A stretch of 64,000 bases of DNA from contig NZ_JAHCBF010000001.1 in the NCBI RefSeq assembly GCF_018398395.1, positions 620,001 through 684,000 on the forward strand, read 5' to 3'. The notes under the pieces are model-generated. The model worked only from the letters and a program-made list of their open reading frames with translations. It was not told the DNA's origin and made no database searches. This document shows positions 17,980 through 27,240 of the stretch, piece after piece (the first letter of the stretch is position 1; each line of letters opens with the position of its first letter). Both the position numbers and the translations under genes were made by a program. The stretch is from Croceicoccus gelatinilyticus. Its GTDB lineage: Bacteria; Pseudomonadota; Alphaproteobacteria; Sphingomonadales; Sphingomonadaceae.

Positions 17980-18831
17980 TCACCGCCCCTGCCTGCGCGC
18001 CATGAAGGCGAGGCGTTCGAACATCATCACGTCCTGCTCGTTCTTGAGCAGCGCGCCGTGGAGCGGCGGGATCGCCTTGGTCGGGTCGCGGTCCTGCAGG
18101 ATGTCGAGCGGCATGTCCTCGACCAGCAGCAGCTTGAGCCAGTCGAGCAGTTCGCTCGTGCTTGGCTTCTTCTTGAGGCCGGGAACTTCGCGCAGTTCGT
18201 AGAAGATCTCCATCGCCTTGGTGACAAGGTTCTTCTGGATGCCGGGGAAGTGGACGTCGATGATCTCGCGCATCGTGTCGGCGTCGGGGAACTTGATGTA
18301 GTGGAAGAAACAGCGGCGCAGGAAGGCGTCGGGCAGTTCCTTCTCGTTATTAGAGGTGATGACGACGATCGGGCGTTCCTTCGCCTCGATCCGCTCGCCG
18401 GTCTCATAAACGTCGAAGCTCATCCGGTCGAGTTCCTGCAGCAGGTCGTTAGGAAACTCGATGTCGGCTTTGTCGATCTCGTCGATCAGCAGGACGGGCA
18501 GTTCGGGCGAGGTGAATGCCTCCCACAGCTTGCCCTTGCGGATGTAGTTCGAGATGTCGTGCACACGCTCGTCGCCAAGCTGGCCGTCGCGAAGGCGCGC
18601 AACTGCGTCGTATTCATAGAGGCCCTGCTGAGCCTTGGTCGTGGACTTAACGTTCCATTCGATCAGCGGTGCGCCAGTTGCCTTGGCGATTTCGTGGGCC
18701 AGCACGGTCTTGCCGGTGCCGGGTTCGCCCTTCACGAGCAACGGGCGGCGCAGCATGACAGCCGCGTTCACCGCGACTTTCAGGTCATCGGTTGCGACGT
18801 AGTTCTTCGTGCCGGTGAATTTCTGATCCAT
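17980..18831 (-). CDS. MoxR-family AAA+ ATPase
   Basis: 283 residues. Walker A is GEPGTGKTVLA at about 38-48, Walker B is VLLIDEIDKADIE, and sensor 1 is VVITSNNEKELPDAFLRRCFF, with the arginine finger region following. These are typical of the MoxR group, which acts as a remodelling chaperone with VWA-domain partners. The C-terminal lid is helical. TTG 18837 is possible, but ATG 18831 (MDQKF) is the more likely start. The gene opens a three-gene operon (ATPase, VWA protein, DUF2314/DUF2185 protein), and an inverted repeat lies just upstream. Confidence 0.92.
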   Translation of the reverse strand: MDQKFTGTKNYVATDDLKVAVNAAVMLRRPLLVKGEPGTGKTVLAHEIAKATGAPLIEWNVKSTTKAQQGLYEYDAVARLRDGQLGDERVHDISNYIRKGKLWEAFTSPELPVLLIDEIDKADIEFPNDLLQELDRMSFDVYETGERIEAKERPIVVITSNNEKELPDAFLRRCFFHYIKFPDADTMREIIDVHFPGIQKNLVTKAMEIFYELREVPGLKKKPSTSELLDWLKLLLVEDMPLDILQDRDPTKAIPPLHGALLKNEQDVMMFERLAFMARRQGR

Positions 18832-18847
18832 GCCCAATAGCAGTCCT

Positions 18848-18910
18848 TGCGCCTTGTTCGTTCCTGTTTGACCGCACGCTAGATTGTGCAGTGCAACCAG
18901 ACAAGGCGCA
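18848..18910. repeat. Inverted repeat in the parE-moxR spacer
   Basis: The arms TGCGCCTTGT (18848-18857) and ACAAGGCGCA (18901-18910) are perfect 10-base complements, with 43 bases between, just upstream of the moxR start. It could be an operator, or the long stem of a terminator after parE. No run of T follows it on the minus strand, which speaks against a simple terminator. Confidence 0.5.
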
Positions 18911-18927
18911 GAGGCGATAGGTCGGGC

Positions 18928-20937
18928 TCAGGCGTCGATGAGGTCGCGGTCGATCTCGCTTGCGCGGTTCTGAATGAAGTTGAACCGGTGCTCCGGATTA
19001 CGGCCCATGAGCTCATCGACAAGGCGGCTGACGCTGGCCCGCTGTTCGAATTCCTGCGGCAGGGTGATGCGGATGAGGCTGCGGCTCTCCATGCTCATCG
19101 TCGTTTCGCGAAGCTGCTGCGGGTTCATCTCGCCAAGGCCCTTGAATCGCGCGACTTCGACCTTCTTGTTCTTGAAAACCGTCGCTTCCAATTCAGCGCG
19201 ATGCGCGTCGTCGCGGGCATAGCGGCTCTCCTTGCCTGCGGTCAGGCGGTAGAGCGGGGGCTGGGCGAGAAAGAGGTGACCGCGCCGGACGATTTCCGGC
19301 ATTTCGCGGAAGAAGAAGGTCATCAGAAGCGTCGCGATATGCGCGCCGTCGACGTCGGCGTCGGTCATGATGATGATGCGGTCGTAACGCAGGTTTTCCG
19401 GATCGCAGTCCTTGCGTATGCCGCAGCCGAGCGCGAGCGTCAGATCGGCGATTTCCTGGTTTGCGCGGATCTTGTCGGCGCTGGCCGATGCCACGTTCAG
19501 GATCTTGCCGCGGATCGGCAGGATAGCCTGCGTCTTGCGGTCGCGCGCCTGCTTGGCGCTGCCGCCTGCGCTGTCGCCCTCGACGATGAAAAGCTCGGTC
19601 TCGCCATCGCCTTCGCCTGAACAGTCGGTAAGCTTGCCGGGAAGGCGCAGCTTCTTCGCGTTGGTTGCAGTCTTGCGCTTGACCTCACGCTCCTGCTTGC
19701 GACGCAGACGTTCGTCCATCCGCTCCATCACCGCGCCAAGCAGCGCCTTGCCGCGCTCCATGTTGTCGGTGAGGAAGTGGTCGAAGTGATCGCGGATCGC
19801 ATTCTCGACAAGGCGCGCAGCCTCGGGCGAGGTCAGGCGGTCCTTCGTCTGCGACTGAAACTGCGGATCGCGGATGAACAGCGAAAGCATGACTTCGCTG
19901 CCGGTCACCACGTCGTCGGGCGTGATGTCCTTGGCCTTCTTCTGGTTCACCAGTTCGGCAAAGGCGCGCAGCCCCTTGGTCAGCGCGGCGCGAAGGCCCT
20001 GTTCGTGCGTCCCGCCATCGGGAGTGGGAATGGTGTTGCAGTACCAGCTGTAAGACCCGTCTGACCACAGCGGCCAGGCGATTGCCCATTCGACACGGCC
20101 CTGCTGCTGGCCCTGTTCGTTGGCGGGGAAGTCCTGCGATCCGGCGAAGAAATCGGTGGTCACGCACTCGCGGGTGCCGACCTGTTCCTTCAGGTGATCG
20201 GCAAGGCCGCCGGGGAACTGGAAGACCGCCTCAGCCGGAACGTCCTCGCTCGCCAGTTCGGTCGCGCATTTCCAGCGGATCTCGACCCCTGCGAAGAGGT
20301 AGGCCTTGGAACGGGCAAGGCGGAACAGGCGGGCAGGCTTGAACTTCTGCGCGCCAAAGATTTCCGGGTCGGGCGTGAAGGTAACCGTGGTGCCGCGCCG
20401 GTTGGGGGCAGCACCGATCTTTTCGATCGGACCGAGCGGCAGACCCTTCGAAAAGACCTGCGCGAACAGTTCCTTGTTGCGCGCAACCTCGATCCGCGTT
20501 TCGACCGACAGCGCGTTGACGACCGAGACACCGACACCGTGCAGACCGCCGCTGGTAGCATATGCCTTGCCAGAGAACTTGCCGCCAGAGTGCAGCGTGG
20601 TGAGGATGACCTCCAGCGCCGACTTGCCCGGATATTTCGGATGCTCGTCCACCGGAATGCCGCGGCCATTGTCGCTGATCGTTACTGTGCCGGCGGTACC
20701 ATCCGGCCCGACGTCGAGCGAGATCTCAATGCGGTTGGCGTGTCCTGCGACAGCTTCGTCCATCGCGTTGTCGAGAACTTCGGCGACAAGGTGATGCAGT
20801 GCGCGTTCGTCGGTGCCGCCGATGTACATGCCGGGGCGGCGACGGACGGGTTCGAGGCCTTCGAGAACCTCGATCGCGGAGCCGTCATAAGCCTCGCCGG
20901 AGGTTGCGGGCGCATTCTCGAAAAGATCGTCGGACAT
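18928..20937 (-). CDS. parE: DNA topoisomerase IV subunit B
   Basis: ParE provides the ATPase of topoisomerase IV, which unlinks daughter chromosomes. The 669-residue protein has the GHKL ATPase motifs ([31 protein letters not shown]). It also has the TOPRIM domain with [16 protein letters not shown] and the acidic DADVDGAHI. The segment [25 protein letters not shown] is the usual ParE rather than GyrB form, and the length is close to ParE (about 630-670) and below GyrB (about 800). Start ATG 20937. parC is not in the window. Confidence 0.93.
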   Translation of the reverse strand: MSDDLFENAPATSGEAYDGSAIEVLEGLEPVRRRPGMYIGGTDERALHHLVAEVLDNAMDEAVAGHANRIEISLDVGPDGTAGTVTISDNGRGIPVDEHPKYPGKSALEVILTTLHSGGKFSGKAYATSGGLHGVGVSVVNALSVETRIEVARNKELFAQVFSKGLPLGPIEKIGAAPNRRGTTVTFTPDPEIFGAQKFKPARLFRLARSKAYLFAGVEIRWKCATELASEDVPAEAVFQFPGGLADHLKEQVGTRECVTTDFFAGSQDFPANEQGQQQGRVEWAIAWPLWSDGSYSWYCNTIPTPDGGTHEQGLRAALTKGLRAFAELVNQKKAKDITPDDVVTGSEVMLSLFIRDPQFQSQTKDRLTSPEAARLVENAIRDHFDHFLTDNMERGKALLGAVMERMDERLRRKQEREVKRKTATNAKKLRLPGKLTDCSGEGDGETELFIVEGDSAGGSAKQARDRKTQAILPIRGKILNVASASADKIRANQEIADLTLALGCGIRKDCDPENLRYDRIIIMTDADVDGAHIATLLMTFFFREMPEIVRRGHLFLAQPPLYRLTAGKESRYARDDAHRAELEATVFKNKKVEVARFKGLGEMNPQQLRETTMSMESRSLIRITLPQEFEQRASVSRLVDELMGRNPEHRFNFIQNRASEIDRDLIDA

Positions 20938-21022
20938 AATAGGAACGCTAACGCCCGGCGCGCCTGTCAGGCAAGCGCGCCGGGGAAGTTATCGCCAGTG
21001 CCGAGGGTCGGCGGAGGGAAGT

Positions 21023-22189
21023 TCAGAACTTCGCCGGTGCAGGCGCGACCACTTTCACGCCGCCCGCGGTGACCTCGCGCACCTCGAAAGCACGCTCGAT
21101 CACGCCGCCGTCGAAGCGGAACGCCCCGTCCAAGCCGATAAAGCCGTCATCAGCCGACAGACCCTTGGTCGGGAACCGCGAACCAACTTCCCAGTCGCGA
21201 GCGATGTTGATCGTCAGCAGGACAGCATCATACCCCAGCGTCGAAATACGATAGGGCGCGTTCCCGAAACGGCTGCGATAGCTGTCGGAATAGCGCTTGA
21301 AGCGGCCGTCGCTGATGGCAGAGAACCAGGCCCCGCGAAGCGCAGCCGACTGCGGGATCTGTTCCTCGCCGCTCCACAATTCGGTGCCGATGATCTTGGC
21401 TGCCTTTTCGGCATCGCGGATCATCGGACCTGCGCGAACGGCCATGCGGGAACCGTCGGCAATGACCACCGCCTGATAGTCGCCCTTGACGGCAAGGCGC
21501 TTGATCGCATGGGCAAGCGAAGTCGTGTCGCGATCGTACGTCTCGATCGCAAGGACACGAGCACCGGTGTCGCGCGCGGTTTCGAGGATCGCGTCAGACG
21601 CGCTACGGCCGTATTCCCCGCTTGGCACAATGGCACCGAAAGTCTGCATGCCCTGACCGACGGCGTACTTCATCGACCGTTCGAGCGACTGCGAAGGGAC
21701 CTGGCCCATGACATAGACGCCGTCGCCCGCGATCTCCTTGTTATTGGAAAAGCTGATGATCGGCACGCGCGCCGGCGCCGCGACCGACTTCACAGCCTCG
21801 ACATTGTCGGAAAGCAGGGGGCCGAGAATCAGGCGATTGCCATCCGCGATTGCCCGCTGCGCAGCGGCGCGGGCGCCTGTGGCGGTGTCGTACGTCGTGA
21901 TGCGGATATTGGCGGTGTTCGTGTCGAGCAGCGCCATCGTCGTCGCGTTTGCAAGGCTTTGGCCCACGCCCGCGTTCGACCCCGATTGCGGCACAAGAAG
22001 CGCGACCCGGTGGCGCGTTTCGTTCTGGTCGGGAAGCTGGCCGGCGGTCGGCCCTTCCTCTGTCGGCGGGGGCGGCGGGCCTGCGCTATCCGGAATGACG
22101 CCGGCGCAACCGGCCAGCATCATTGCCGTGAAAGCAACGACGCCGTTGCGGATCATGCCCCTGCGATTGGCGGTGGTCCGCGTGTTCAT
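21023..22189 (-). CDS. Penicillin-binding protein activator, LpoA-like lipoprotein
   Basis: 388 residues beginning with a lipoprotein signal (GVVAFTAMMLAGC, lipobox LAGC with Cys at about 28). A Pro-rich linker (GPPPPPTEEGP) follows, and then a periplasmic-binding-protein (Leu/Ile/Val type) domain starting RVALLVPQSGSNAGVG. This is the architecture of the C-terminal half of LpoA-like outer-membrane lipoproteins that stimulate PBP1A. ATG 22189 has AGGGAG 8 bases upstream; the longer frame to 22381 is discarded. It is divergent from rsmI, the same order seen in many proteobacteria, and this supports the assignment. Confidence 0.85.
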   Translation of the reverse strand: MNTRTTANRRGMIRNGVVAFTAMMLAGCAGVIPDSAGPPPPPTEEGPTAGQLPDQNETRHRVALLVPQSGSNAGVGQSLANATTMALLDTNTANIRITTYDTATGARAAAQRAIADGNRLILGPLLSDNVEAVKSVAAPARVPIISFSNNKEIAGDGVYVMGQVPSQSLERSMKYAVGQGMQTFGAIVPSGEYGRSASDAILETARDTGARVLAIETYDRDTTSLAHAIKRLAVKGDYQAVVIADGSRMAVRAGPMIRDAEKAAKIIGTELWSGEEQIPQSAALRGAWFSAISDGRFKRYSDSYRSRFGNAPYRISTLGYDAVLLTINIARDWEVGSRFPTKGLSADDGFIGLDGAFRFDGGVIERAFEVREVTAGGVKVVAPAPAKF

Positions 22190-22217
22190 GCTTGCATCTC
22201 CCTGAAAACCCCGTGCA

Positions 22218-23075
22218 ATGCGTTTCGATATGGCTGATGCACAAGAAAAGTCCGTGACTGAACCCGGCCTGTATATAGTGGCGACCCCGATTGGCAATCT
22301 CGGGGATTTGTCTGCGCGCGCGCTTGCGGTGCTTGGAGGGTGTAGCGCGGTGGCGTGCGAGGATACGCGCGTTACCGGCAAGCTGCTTCACCACGCAGGG
22401 CTGAAAAAGCGGCTGATACGGTACGATGACCACGCCGACGAGGCGGTGCGTGAACGCCTGCTGGCGATGGCGGCGGAAGAGCCGGTGGCGCTGGTTTCTG
22501 ATGCGGGCACGCCGCTCATTTCCGATCCGGGCTACCGGCTCGTGCGCGATGCGCGGGATCGGGGAATCGCGATTACCAGCATTCCGGGGCCGAGCGCACT
22601 GATCGTGGCGCTGACGCTTTCAGGCCTCCCGACCGATCGTTTCATGTTCGCAGGCTTTTTTCCCGCGAAGGAAAAGGCGCGTGCCGAGACGTTGGCAGAA
22701 CTGGCCCCGATCAAGGCCACTCTCGTATTTTACGAAACCGCGCCGCGCCTTGTCACGAGCCTTGATGCCATTGCGCAGGCGCTGCCTCAGCGGGAGGTCG
22801 CCGTTGCCCGCGAACTGACCAAGAAATTCGAGGAATGCCGGACAGGCACTGCATCCGAACTATCGGCGCATTACAAAGCGACACCTGCCAAGGGCGAGAT
22901 CGTTCTGATGATCGGTCCGCCTGACGAGGACGAGGGCAAGGCCGACCTCGATATCGACGCCTTGCTGAGGGCGGAACTCGCCGATCACAAGCCGTCGCAG
23001 GCAGCGGCGAGGCTTGCCAAGGCGCACGGGCTCGACCGCAAGATGCTCTACGCCCGCGCAATGGAACTGAAATGA
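22218..23075 (+). CDS. rsmI: 16S rRNA (cytidine(1402)-2'-O)-methyltransferase
   Basis: RsmI 2'-O-methylates C1402 in the decoding centre of 16S rRNA with S-adenosylmethionine. The 285-residue protein has the tetrapyrrole-methylase-type fold: VATPIGNLGDLSARAL, CEDTRVTGKLL, LVSDAGTPLISDPG and ERREVAVARELTKKFEE-type residues (QREVAVARELTKK). Start ATG 22218 or, four codons later, ATG 22230. The shared intergenic region with the LpoA-like gene is only 28 bases. yraN overlaps it by four bases. Confidence 0.95.
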   Translation: MRFDMADAQEKSVTEPGLYIVATPIGNLGDLSARALAVLGGCSAVACEDTRVTGKLLHHAGLKKRLIRYDDHADEAVRERLLAMAAEEPVALVSDAGTPLISDPGYRLVRDARDRGIAITSIPGPSALIVALTLSGLPTDRFMFAGFFPAKEKARAETLAELAPIKATLVFYETAPRLVTSLDAIAQALPQREVAVARELTKKFEECRTGTASELSAHYKATPAKGEIVLMIGPPDEDEGKADLDIDALLRAELADHKPSQAAARLAKAHGLDRKMLYARAMELK

Positions 23076-23437
23076 GCGAGGCGGCACCCAGCCGCGTCCG
23101 CGCAGAGCGGCAGGGGCGCAAGGGCGAAGCGGCGGCGGCGATGTACTTGCGCGCCAAGGGGTGGCGCATTCTGGCCGAACGTGTCCGCAATCCCGCTGGC
23201 GAGATCGACCTCATCGCAAGGCGCGGTTCGATGGTGATTTTTGTCGAGGTCAAATGGCGCGCCAAGGCGGAAGACCTCGATCTCGCCATCGATCAGCGCC
23301 GCCTGATGCGCGTCTGCGCTGCCGCCGAGGCCGAGGCGCACAAGTATCTGAAGGACGGCGACGACATGCGTATCGACGTCCTGCTCCTTGCGCCGGGCCG
23401 CTTGCCTCGCCATCTGGCCAATGCCGGACAGTTCTGA
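23072..23437 (+). CDS. yraN: YraN-family (UPF0102) protein
   Basis: 121 residues with a PD-(D/E)xK nuclease-like core: GRKGEAAAAMYLRAKGW, NPAGEIDLIARRG and IVFVEVKWR-type (MVIFVEVKWR). The conserved Asp and Glu-x-Lys residues are present, so a nuclease activity is plausible, but the family role is not settled. The ATG overlaps the rsmI stop (ATGA). The rsmI-yraN-gshB order is a common proteobacterial arrangement. Confidence 0.93.
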   Translation: MSEAAPSRVRAERQGRKGEAAAAMYLRAKGWRILAERVRNPAGEIDLIARRGSMVIFVEVKWRAKAEDLDLAIDQRRLMRVCAAAEAEAHKYLKDGDDMRIDVLLLAPGRLPRHLANAGQF

Positions 23438-23460
23438 CCGGCGAGCAAAGGGAAATTATC

Positions 23461-24444
23461 GTGACCAAACCGCTGCGCGTCGCCGTCCAGATGGACCCGA
23501 TGGATTCGATCAACATCGGCGGGGATTCGAGCTTCGCGCTCATGCTGTCGGCGCAGGCGCGGGGTCACGAACTCTACCACTATGACGTGCGCACTTTGGC
23601 TTGGAAGTCGGATGGCAAGGGCGGAGGCCGCGTTACCGCGTGGGCGGCGCCCGTCACCGTGCAGCGCGTCGAGGGCGATCATTTCGAGCTGGGCGAACAC
23701 CGGACCGTCGACCTCGGCAGCGAGATCGACGTCATCCTCATGCGGCAGGACCCGCCGTTCGACATCGGCTATCTCACCGGCACCTGGCTGCTGGAGCGCA
23801 TCAGGGACGAGACGCTGGTCGTTAACGATCCCGTCTCGGTCCGCAATGCGCCGGAGAAAGTCTATGTCCTTGACTTCGCGCGCTTCATGCCGCCGACGCT
23901 CATTACGCGCCGGATCGAGGATGTGCGCGACTTCATGGATGAGCATGGCGGCATCGTGATCAAGCCGCTCCACGGCAATGGCGGCAAGGCGGTGTTCCGC
24001 GTGGGCGAGGACGGTGCAAATCTGTCGGCTCTGGTTGAGATGTTCCTTCAGACCTGGCCCGAACCGTTCATGGTACAGCCGTTCCTTCCCGACGTTTCCA
24101 AGGGCGACAAGCGCATCGTGCTGGTCGACGGCGAGGTTGCGGGCGCTATCAATCGCAAGCCGGGCGAGGGCGAGTTCCGCTCCAATCTTGCGCAGGGCGG
24201 CTATGCCGAAGCGGCTGACCTCACCGATACCGAGAAGGAAATCTGTGCCGCCATGGGCCCGCAGTTGAAAGATCTGGGCCTCGTATTCGTGGGCATCGAC
24301 GTCATCGGCGGAAAGTGGCTGACCGAGATCAACGTCACTAGCCCGACCGGCATCGTCGCGATCGACAAGTTCAACGGCACCGATACGTCGGCGATGATCT
24401 GGGAAGCTATCGAAGGTCGCGTCGCAGCGCGGCAAGCGGACTGA
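23461..24444 (+). CDS. gshB: Glutathione synthetase
   Basis: GshB joins gamma-glutamylcysteine and glycine with ATP. The 327-residue ATP-grasp protein starts at GTG 23461 (TKPLRVAVQMDPMDSI). AAGGGA lies ahead of it, and the upstream open frame is not part of the gene because it runs through yraN in another frame. Landmarks: QDPPFDIGYLTGTWLLE, GIVIKPLHGNGGKAVF, MVQPFLPDVSKGDKRIVL and TEINVTSPTGI. Length normal. It is the third gene of the rsmI-yraN-gshB run, 23 bases after yraN. Confidence 0.95.
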   Translation: MTKPLRVAVQMDPMDSINIGGDSSFALMLSAQARGHELYHYDVRTLAWKSDGKGGGRVTAWAAPVTVQRVEGDHFELGEHRTVDLGSEIDVILMRQDPPFDIGYLTGTWLLERIRDETLVVNDPVSVRNAPEKVYVLDFARFMPPTLITRRIEDVRDFMDEHGGIVIKPLHGNGGKAVFRVGEDGANLSALVEMFLQTWPEPFMVQPFLPDVSKGDKRIVLVDGEVAGAINRKPGEGEFRSNLAQGGYAEAADLTDTEKEICAAMGPQLKDLGLVFVGIDVIGGKWLTEINVTSPTGIVAIDKFNGTDTSAMIWEAIEGRVAARQAD

Positions 24445-24490
24445 GCATCGGGACAGGGCGACGGAGCTTTATCAGCTCTCGCCCGTTGGA

Positions 24491-25117
24491 ATGGGCATGA
24501 ACGACCTAATCGTCCAGCTTATCGAAGGCGGAGGCTATCTCGGCATCGCTTTCCTGATGGCGCTGGAAAACGTGTTCCCGCCGATCCCCAGCGAAGTCAT
24601 CATGGGCGTCGCTGGCGTTGGCGTGCATGCGGGCCGTCTGTCGTTCTGGCCGGTGCTGTTCTGGGGCACGCTGGGCACTACCGTCGGCAACTACATGTGG
24701 TTCTACATTGGCCACAAGCTGGGCTACAAACGGCTCCAGCCCTTTGTCGAGAAACATGGCCGCTGGCTGACGATGGAGTGGTCGGACATCGAGCGTAGCT
24801 CTCGCTTCTTTCAGAAGCACGGCCAGTGGGTCGTGTTCTTTTTGCGGTTTTCGCCCCTGATGCGCACGATCATCTCGCTCCCGGCCGGGCTTGCCTGCAT
24901 GAGCGTTTGGCGTTTCCTCATCTTTACGTTCCTCGGCTCGGCCATCTGGAACGCGGCTCTGATCGGCAGCGCTACGCTGCTGGCCGGTTGGATTTCGGGG
25001 TTTGAGGACGTGCTGGGATATGTTGTTCTGGGGCTGATCGTTCTGGGAGGGATCTGGTACGCTTATCGCGTGATCACATGGCAGCCCAAGTCGCCTCCGG
25101 GCGAGCCTGCCGAGTAA
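24491..25117 (+). CDS. DedA-family membrane protein
   Basis: 208 residues with four to five hydrophobic segments. The DedA pattern is seen in ENVFPPIPSEVIMGVAGVGV and in FLRFSPLMRTIISLPAGLACM (R-x-P-x-x-R-T-like element). DedA proteins are inner-membrane transporter-like proteins, some of which flip lipid carriers. The first ATG is at 24491, the second at 24497; both are near a weak GGA. It converges on xerC, with only a single-base junction between stops. Confidence 0.88.
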   Translation: MGMNDLIVQLIEGGGYLGIAFLMALENVFPPIPSEVIMGVAGVGVHAGRLSFWPVLFWGTLGTTVGNYMWFYIGHKLGYKRLQPFVEKHGRWLTMEWSDIERSSRFFQKHGQWVVFFLRFSPLMRTIISLPAGLACMSVWRFLIFTFLGSAIWNAALIGSATLLAGWISGFEDVLGYVVLGLIVLGGIWYAYRVITWQPKSPPGEPAE

Positions 25118-26041
25118 TTAGTCCGCGTCCTCGCGCGGATGCGCGTTGCGATAGACATCAAGCAACGTTGCCGCGTCCACTTTCGTGTAAATCTGTGTCG
25201 ACCCCAGGCTCGCATGGCCAAGTAGTTCCTGCAGGCTGCGAAGATCTGCGCCCGCGGCCAAAAGATGCGTGGCAAAGCTGTGTCTAAGTGCGTGGGGTGT
25301 GGCCGACGGCGGTAGGCCAAGCGCTTGCCTCGCTCGAGCCGTGGCGCGCTGGACCACTCCTTGGGCAAGCCTTCCTCCCCGAGCACCGCGGAACAGGGCC
25401 TGATGCGGATTAAGCGTGAAGGGTGTCGCCTGCACATAAGCGGCCACGGCATCACGCACCAAGGGCAGGATCGGAACCGTCCGCTCCTTCCCGCCTTTGC
25501 CTTTTACGACCAGCGTATCGCCCAGTGGCAGGGCATCGCCGTTTAGCGAAAGCGCTTCTGCGATGCGAAGGCCCGAACCGTAGAGCAAGAGCAATACAGC
25601 ACGGTCTCTCGCCCCGATCCAGGGTTCGGCTGCGTCTTCCTCGACCGTCGATGCAAGGTTTACCGCATCGTCAGGCGTCACGGCGCGCGGGATGCCCTTC
25701 TTCACGCGTGGCCCGCGCATGCGCGGCGCCGAAAGTCTCTCCGAACCAGTCTTTTGCTGGCAGAACTTCAAGAAACTTCGAATTGCCGACAGTTCTCGCG
25801 CGGCCGAGGTGTTCGACAACCCATCAGCGCGTCGGGCGGCCATGAAGCGTCGCAGCAGCGTCTGGTCCGATGCTGCCAGCGGTTGCCATTCGGGCTCCAC
25901 GCCATCGAACCGCAAGAGCCGCTCTGCCGCTGCGACATAGGCGCGGACGGTATGCTCCGACCGGCGCAGGTTGTGCGAGAGGTGACCGTGCCAAGTCGAC
26001 AGGATGCGCTCGGCCCGAAAGTCGAGGTCGGGCCCGCTCAT
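25118..26041 (-). CDS. xerC: Tyrosine recombinase XerC
   Basis: 307 residues of the phage-integrase-type recombinases. The catalytic set is complete: Arg in SGLRIAEAL, Lys in KGKGGKERTV, His-x-x-Arg in HALRHSFATH, His in LLGHASLGST and Tyr in QIYTKVD. The N-terminal SAM-like domain includes SEHTVRAYVAAAERLL. It resolves chromosome dimers at dif with XerD. The gene overlaps hemW by four bases, so the two are probably co-transcribed. Its size and place among housekeeping genes favour XerC over a mobile-element integrase; XerC versus XerD is inferred. Confidence 0.85.
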   Translation of the reverse strand: MSGPDLDFRAERILSTWHGHLSHNLRRSEHTVRAYVAAAERLLRFDGVEPEWQPLAASDQTLLRRFMAARRADGLSNTSAARELSAIRSFLKFCQQKTGSERLSAPRMRGPRVKKGIPRAVTPDDAVNLASTVEEDAAEPWIGARDRAVLLLLYGSGLRIAEALSLNGDALPLGDTLVVKGKGGKERTVPILPLVRDAVAAYVQATPFTLNPHQALFRGARGGRLAQGVVQRATARARQALGLPPSATPHALRHSFATHLLAAGADLRSLQELLGHASLGSTQIYTKVDAATLLDVYRNAHPREDAD

Positions 26042-27192
26042 TGCGTGTCCATCAGGTCCGGTCCGGCGATCTCGGCCAATACGCTGTCGAGCACGACCAT
26101 ACCGCGTCCGGTCACGCGCAGCCTGTCGCCCTCACGCGCGATCAGGCCGAGTTTGGTGCAAAGCTCCGCCCGCATCTGGTCCACGACCGCATCTTCCCTC
26201 AATCCGAACCGACGGGCCAGGGCGGGGGCGTCGATGCCTTCAGCAAGGCGCAGGCCCATCATCAACGCCTCTGCGGCCTGTTCGGCAGCGGGCAGGGCGC
26301 GTTCCTCGGAAATACCGTGGCCCTTTTCGGCGGCGGCCTTGAGGTAGTTTTCCGGCTTGCGATGGCGCTGCGTCGCCACCCCGCCACGGCGGCCATGCGC
26401 GCCTGGGCCAATGCCGACGTAATCCTCGTAATGCCAATAAGTGAGGTTGTGGCGGCTCTCTTCACCAGGCCTCGCATGGTTGCTGATCTCGTAAGCCGGA
26501 AGCCCCGCCGTCTTCGTCCGCGTGCGGGTCATGGCGTAGAGGTCGCTGGCCAAATCTTCGTCCGGAAGCTCGAACTTGCCCAGCCGGAAGTCGGTCGCAA
26601 AGCGCGTGCCCGGTTCGATCGTCAGCTGGTAGAGCGAGAGATGCCCCGTTCCAAATGCCAGCGCGGTGCCCAGTTCCGATTGCCACTGCGCCATCGTCTG
26701 CCCCGGGCGGGCATAAATGAGGTCGAAACTCACCCGCTCGAAATGGTTCTGCGCGACTTCCAGCGCGGCGATGCCTTCCTTCGCGTCATGTAGACGGCCA
26801 AGAAATTTCAATGCATTATCGTCAAGACTTTGCAGACCGAGTGAAGTCCGGTTGATCCCCGCGACGGCCAGATCGGCAAAGCGCGCAGCCTCAACGCTCG
26901 AAGGGTTGGCCTCCAGCGTGATCTCGATGTTCGGTGCAAAGTCCCAGAGCTCGCTCGCCTGCCTGATCAGTTTTTCGACGAGCGCGGGTGGCATCAGCGA
27001 AGGCGTGCCGCCGCCAAAGAAGATCGAGCCCAGTTCCTGCCGGCCGGTGATTTCGGCCTCGTATGCCATGTCGGCCAGAAGCGCGCGTTCCCACGTGCCG
27101 GTGTCGACTTCGTTGCGCACGTGGCTGTTGAAGTCGCAATAGGGGCACTTCTTCAGGCAAAACGGCCAGTGGATGTAAAGCGCGAGCGCCAT
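26038..27192 (-). CDS. hemW: Radical SAM heme chaperone HemW
   Basis: 384 residues. The radical-SAM cluster site is CLKKCPYC (Cys12, 16, 19) in LYIHWPFCLKKCPYCDF, directly at the N-terminus as in HemW and CPO-III-like proteins. Further landmarks: FFGGGTPSLMPP, EITLEANPSS and LGLQSLDDNALKFLGR. The C-terminal HemW domain (RRGGVATQRHRKPENYLK and a winged-helix-like end) is present. HemW is now regarded as a heme chaperone rather than an oxygen-independent coproporphyrinogen oxidase. It lies upstream of xerC. Confidence 0.93.
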   Translation of the reverse strand: MALALYIHWPFCLKKCPYCDFNSHVRNEVDTGTWERALLADMAYEAEITGRQELGSIFFGGGTPSLMPPALVEKLIRQASELWDFAPNIEITLEANPSSVEAARFADLAVAGINRTSLGLQSLDDNALKFLGRLHDAKEGIAALEVAQNHFERVSFDLIYARPGQTMAQWQSELGTALAFGTGHLSLYQLTIEPGTRFATDFRLGKFELPDEDLASDLYAMTRTRTKTAGLPAYEISNHARPGEESRHNLTYWHYEDYVGIGPGAHGRRGGVATQRHRKPENYLKAAAEKGHGISEERALPAAEQAAEALMMGLRLAEGIDAPALARRFGLREDAVVDQMRAELCTKLGLIAREGDRLRVTGRGMVVLDSVLAEIAGPDLMDTQ

Positions 27193-27240
27193 GGGTTCCT
27201 TTCAGCGCCTGTTAACCGGCTGGAGTCAATATCCTAGCCC

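Noticed and set aside
25118-26041. Integrase of a mobile element
   Set aside because: The protein is a tyrosine recombinase, but it is coupled to hemW among housekeeping genes, and no att repeats, tRNA or phage genes are near; XerC fits better.
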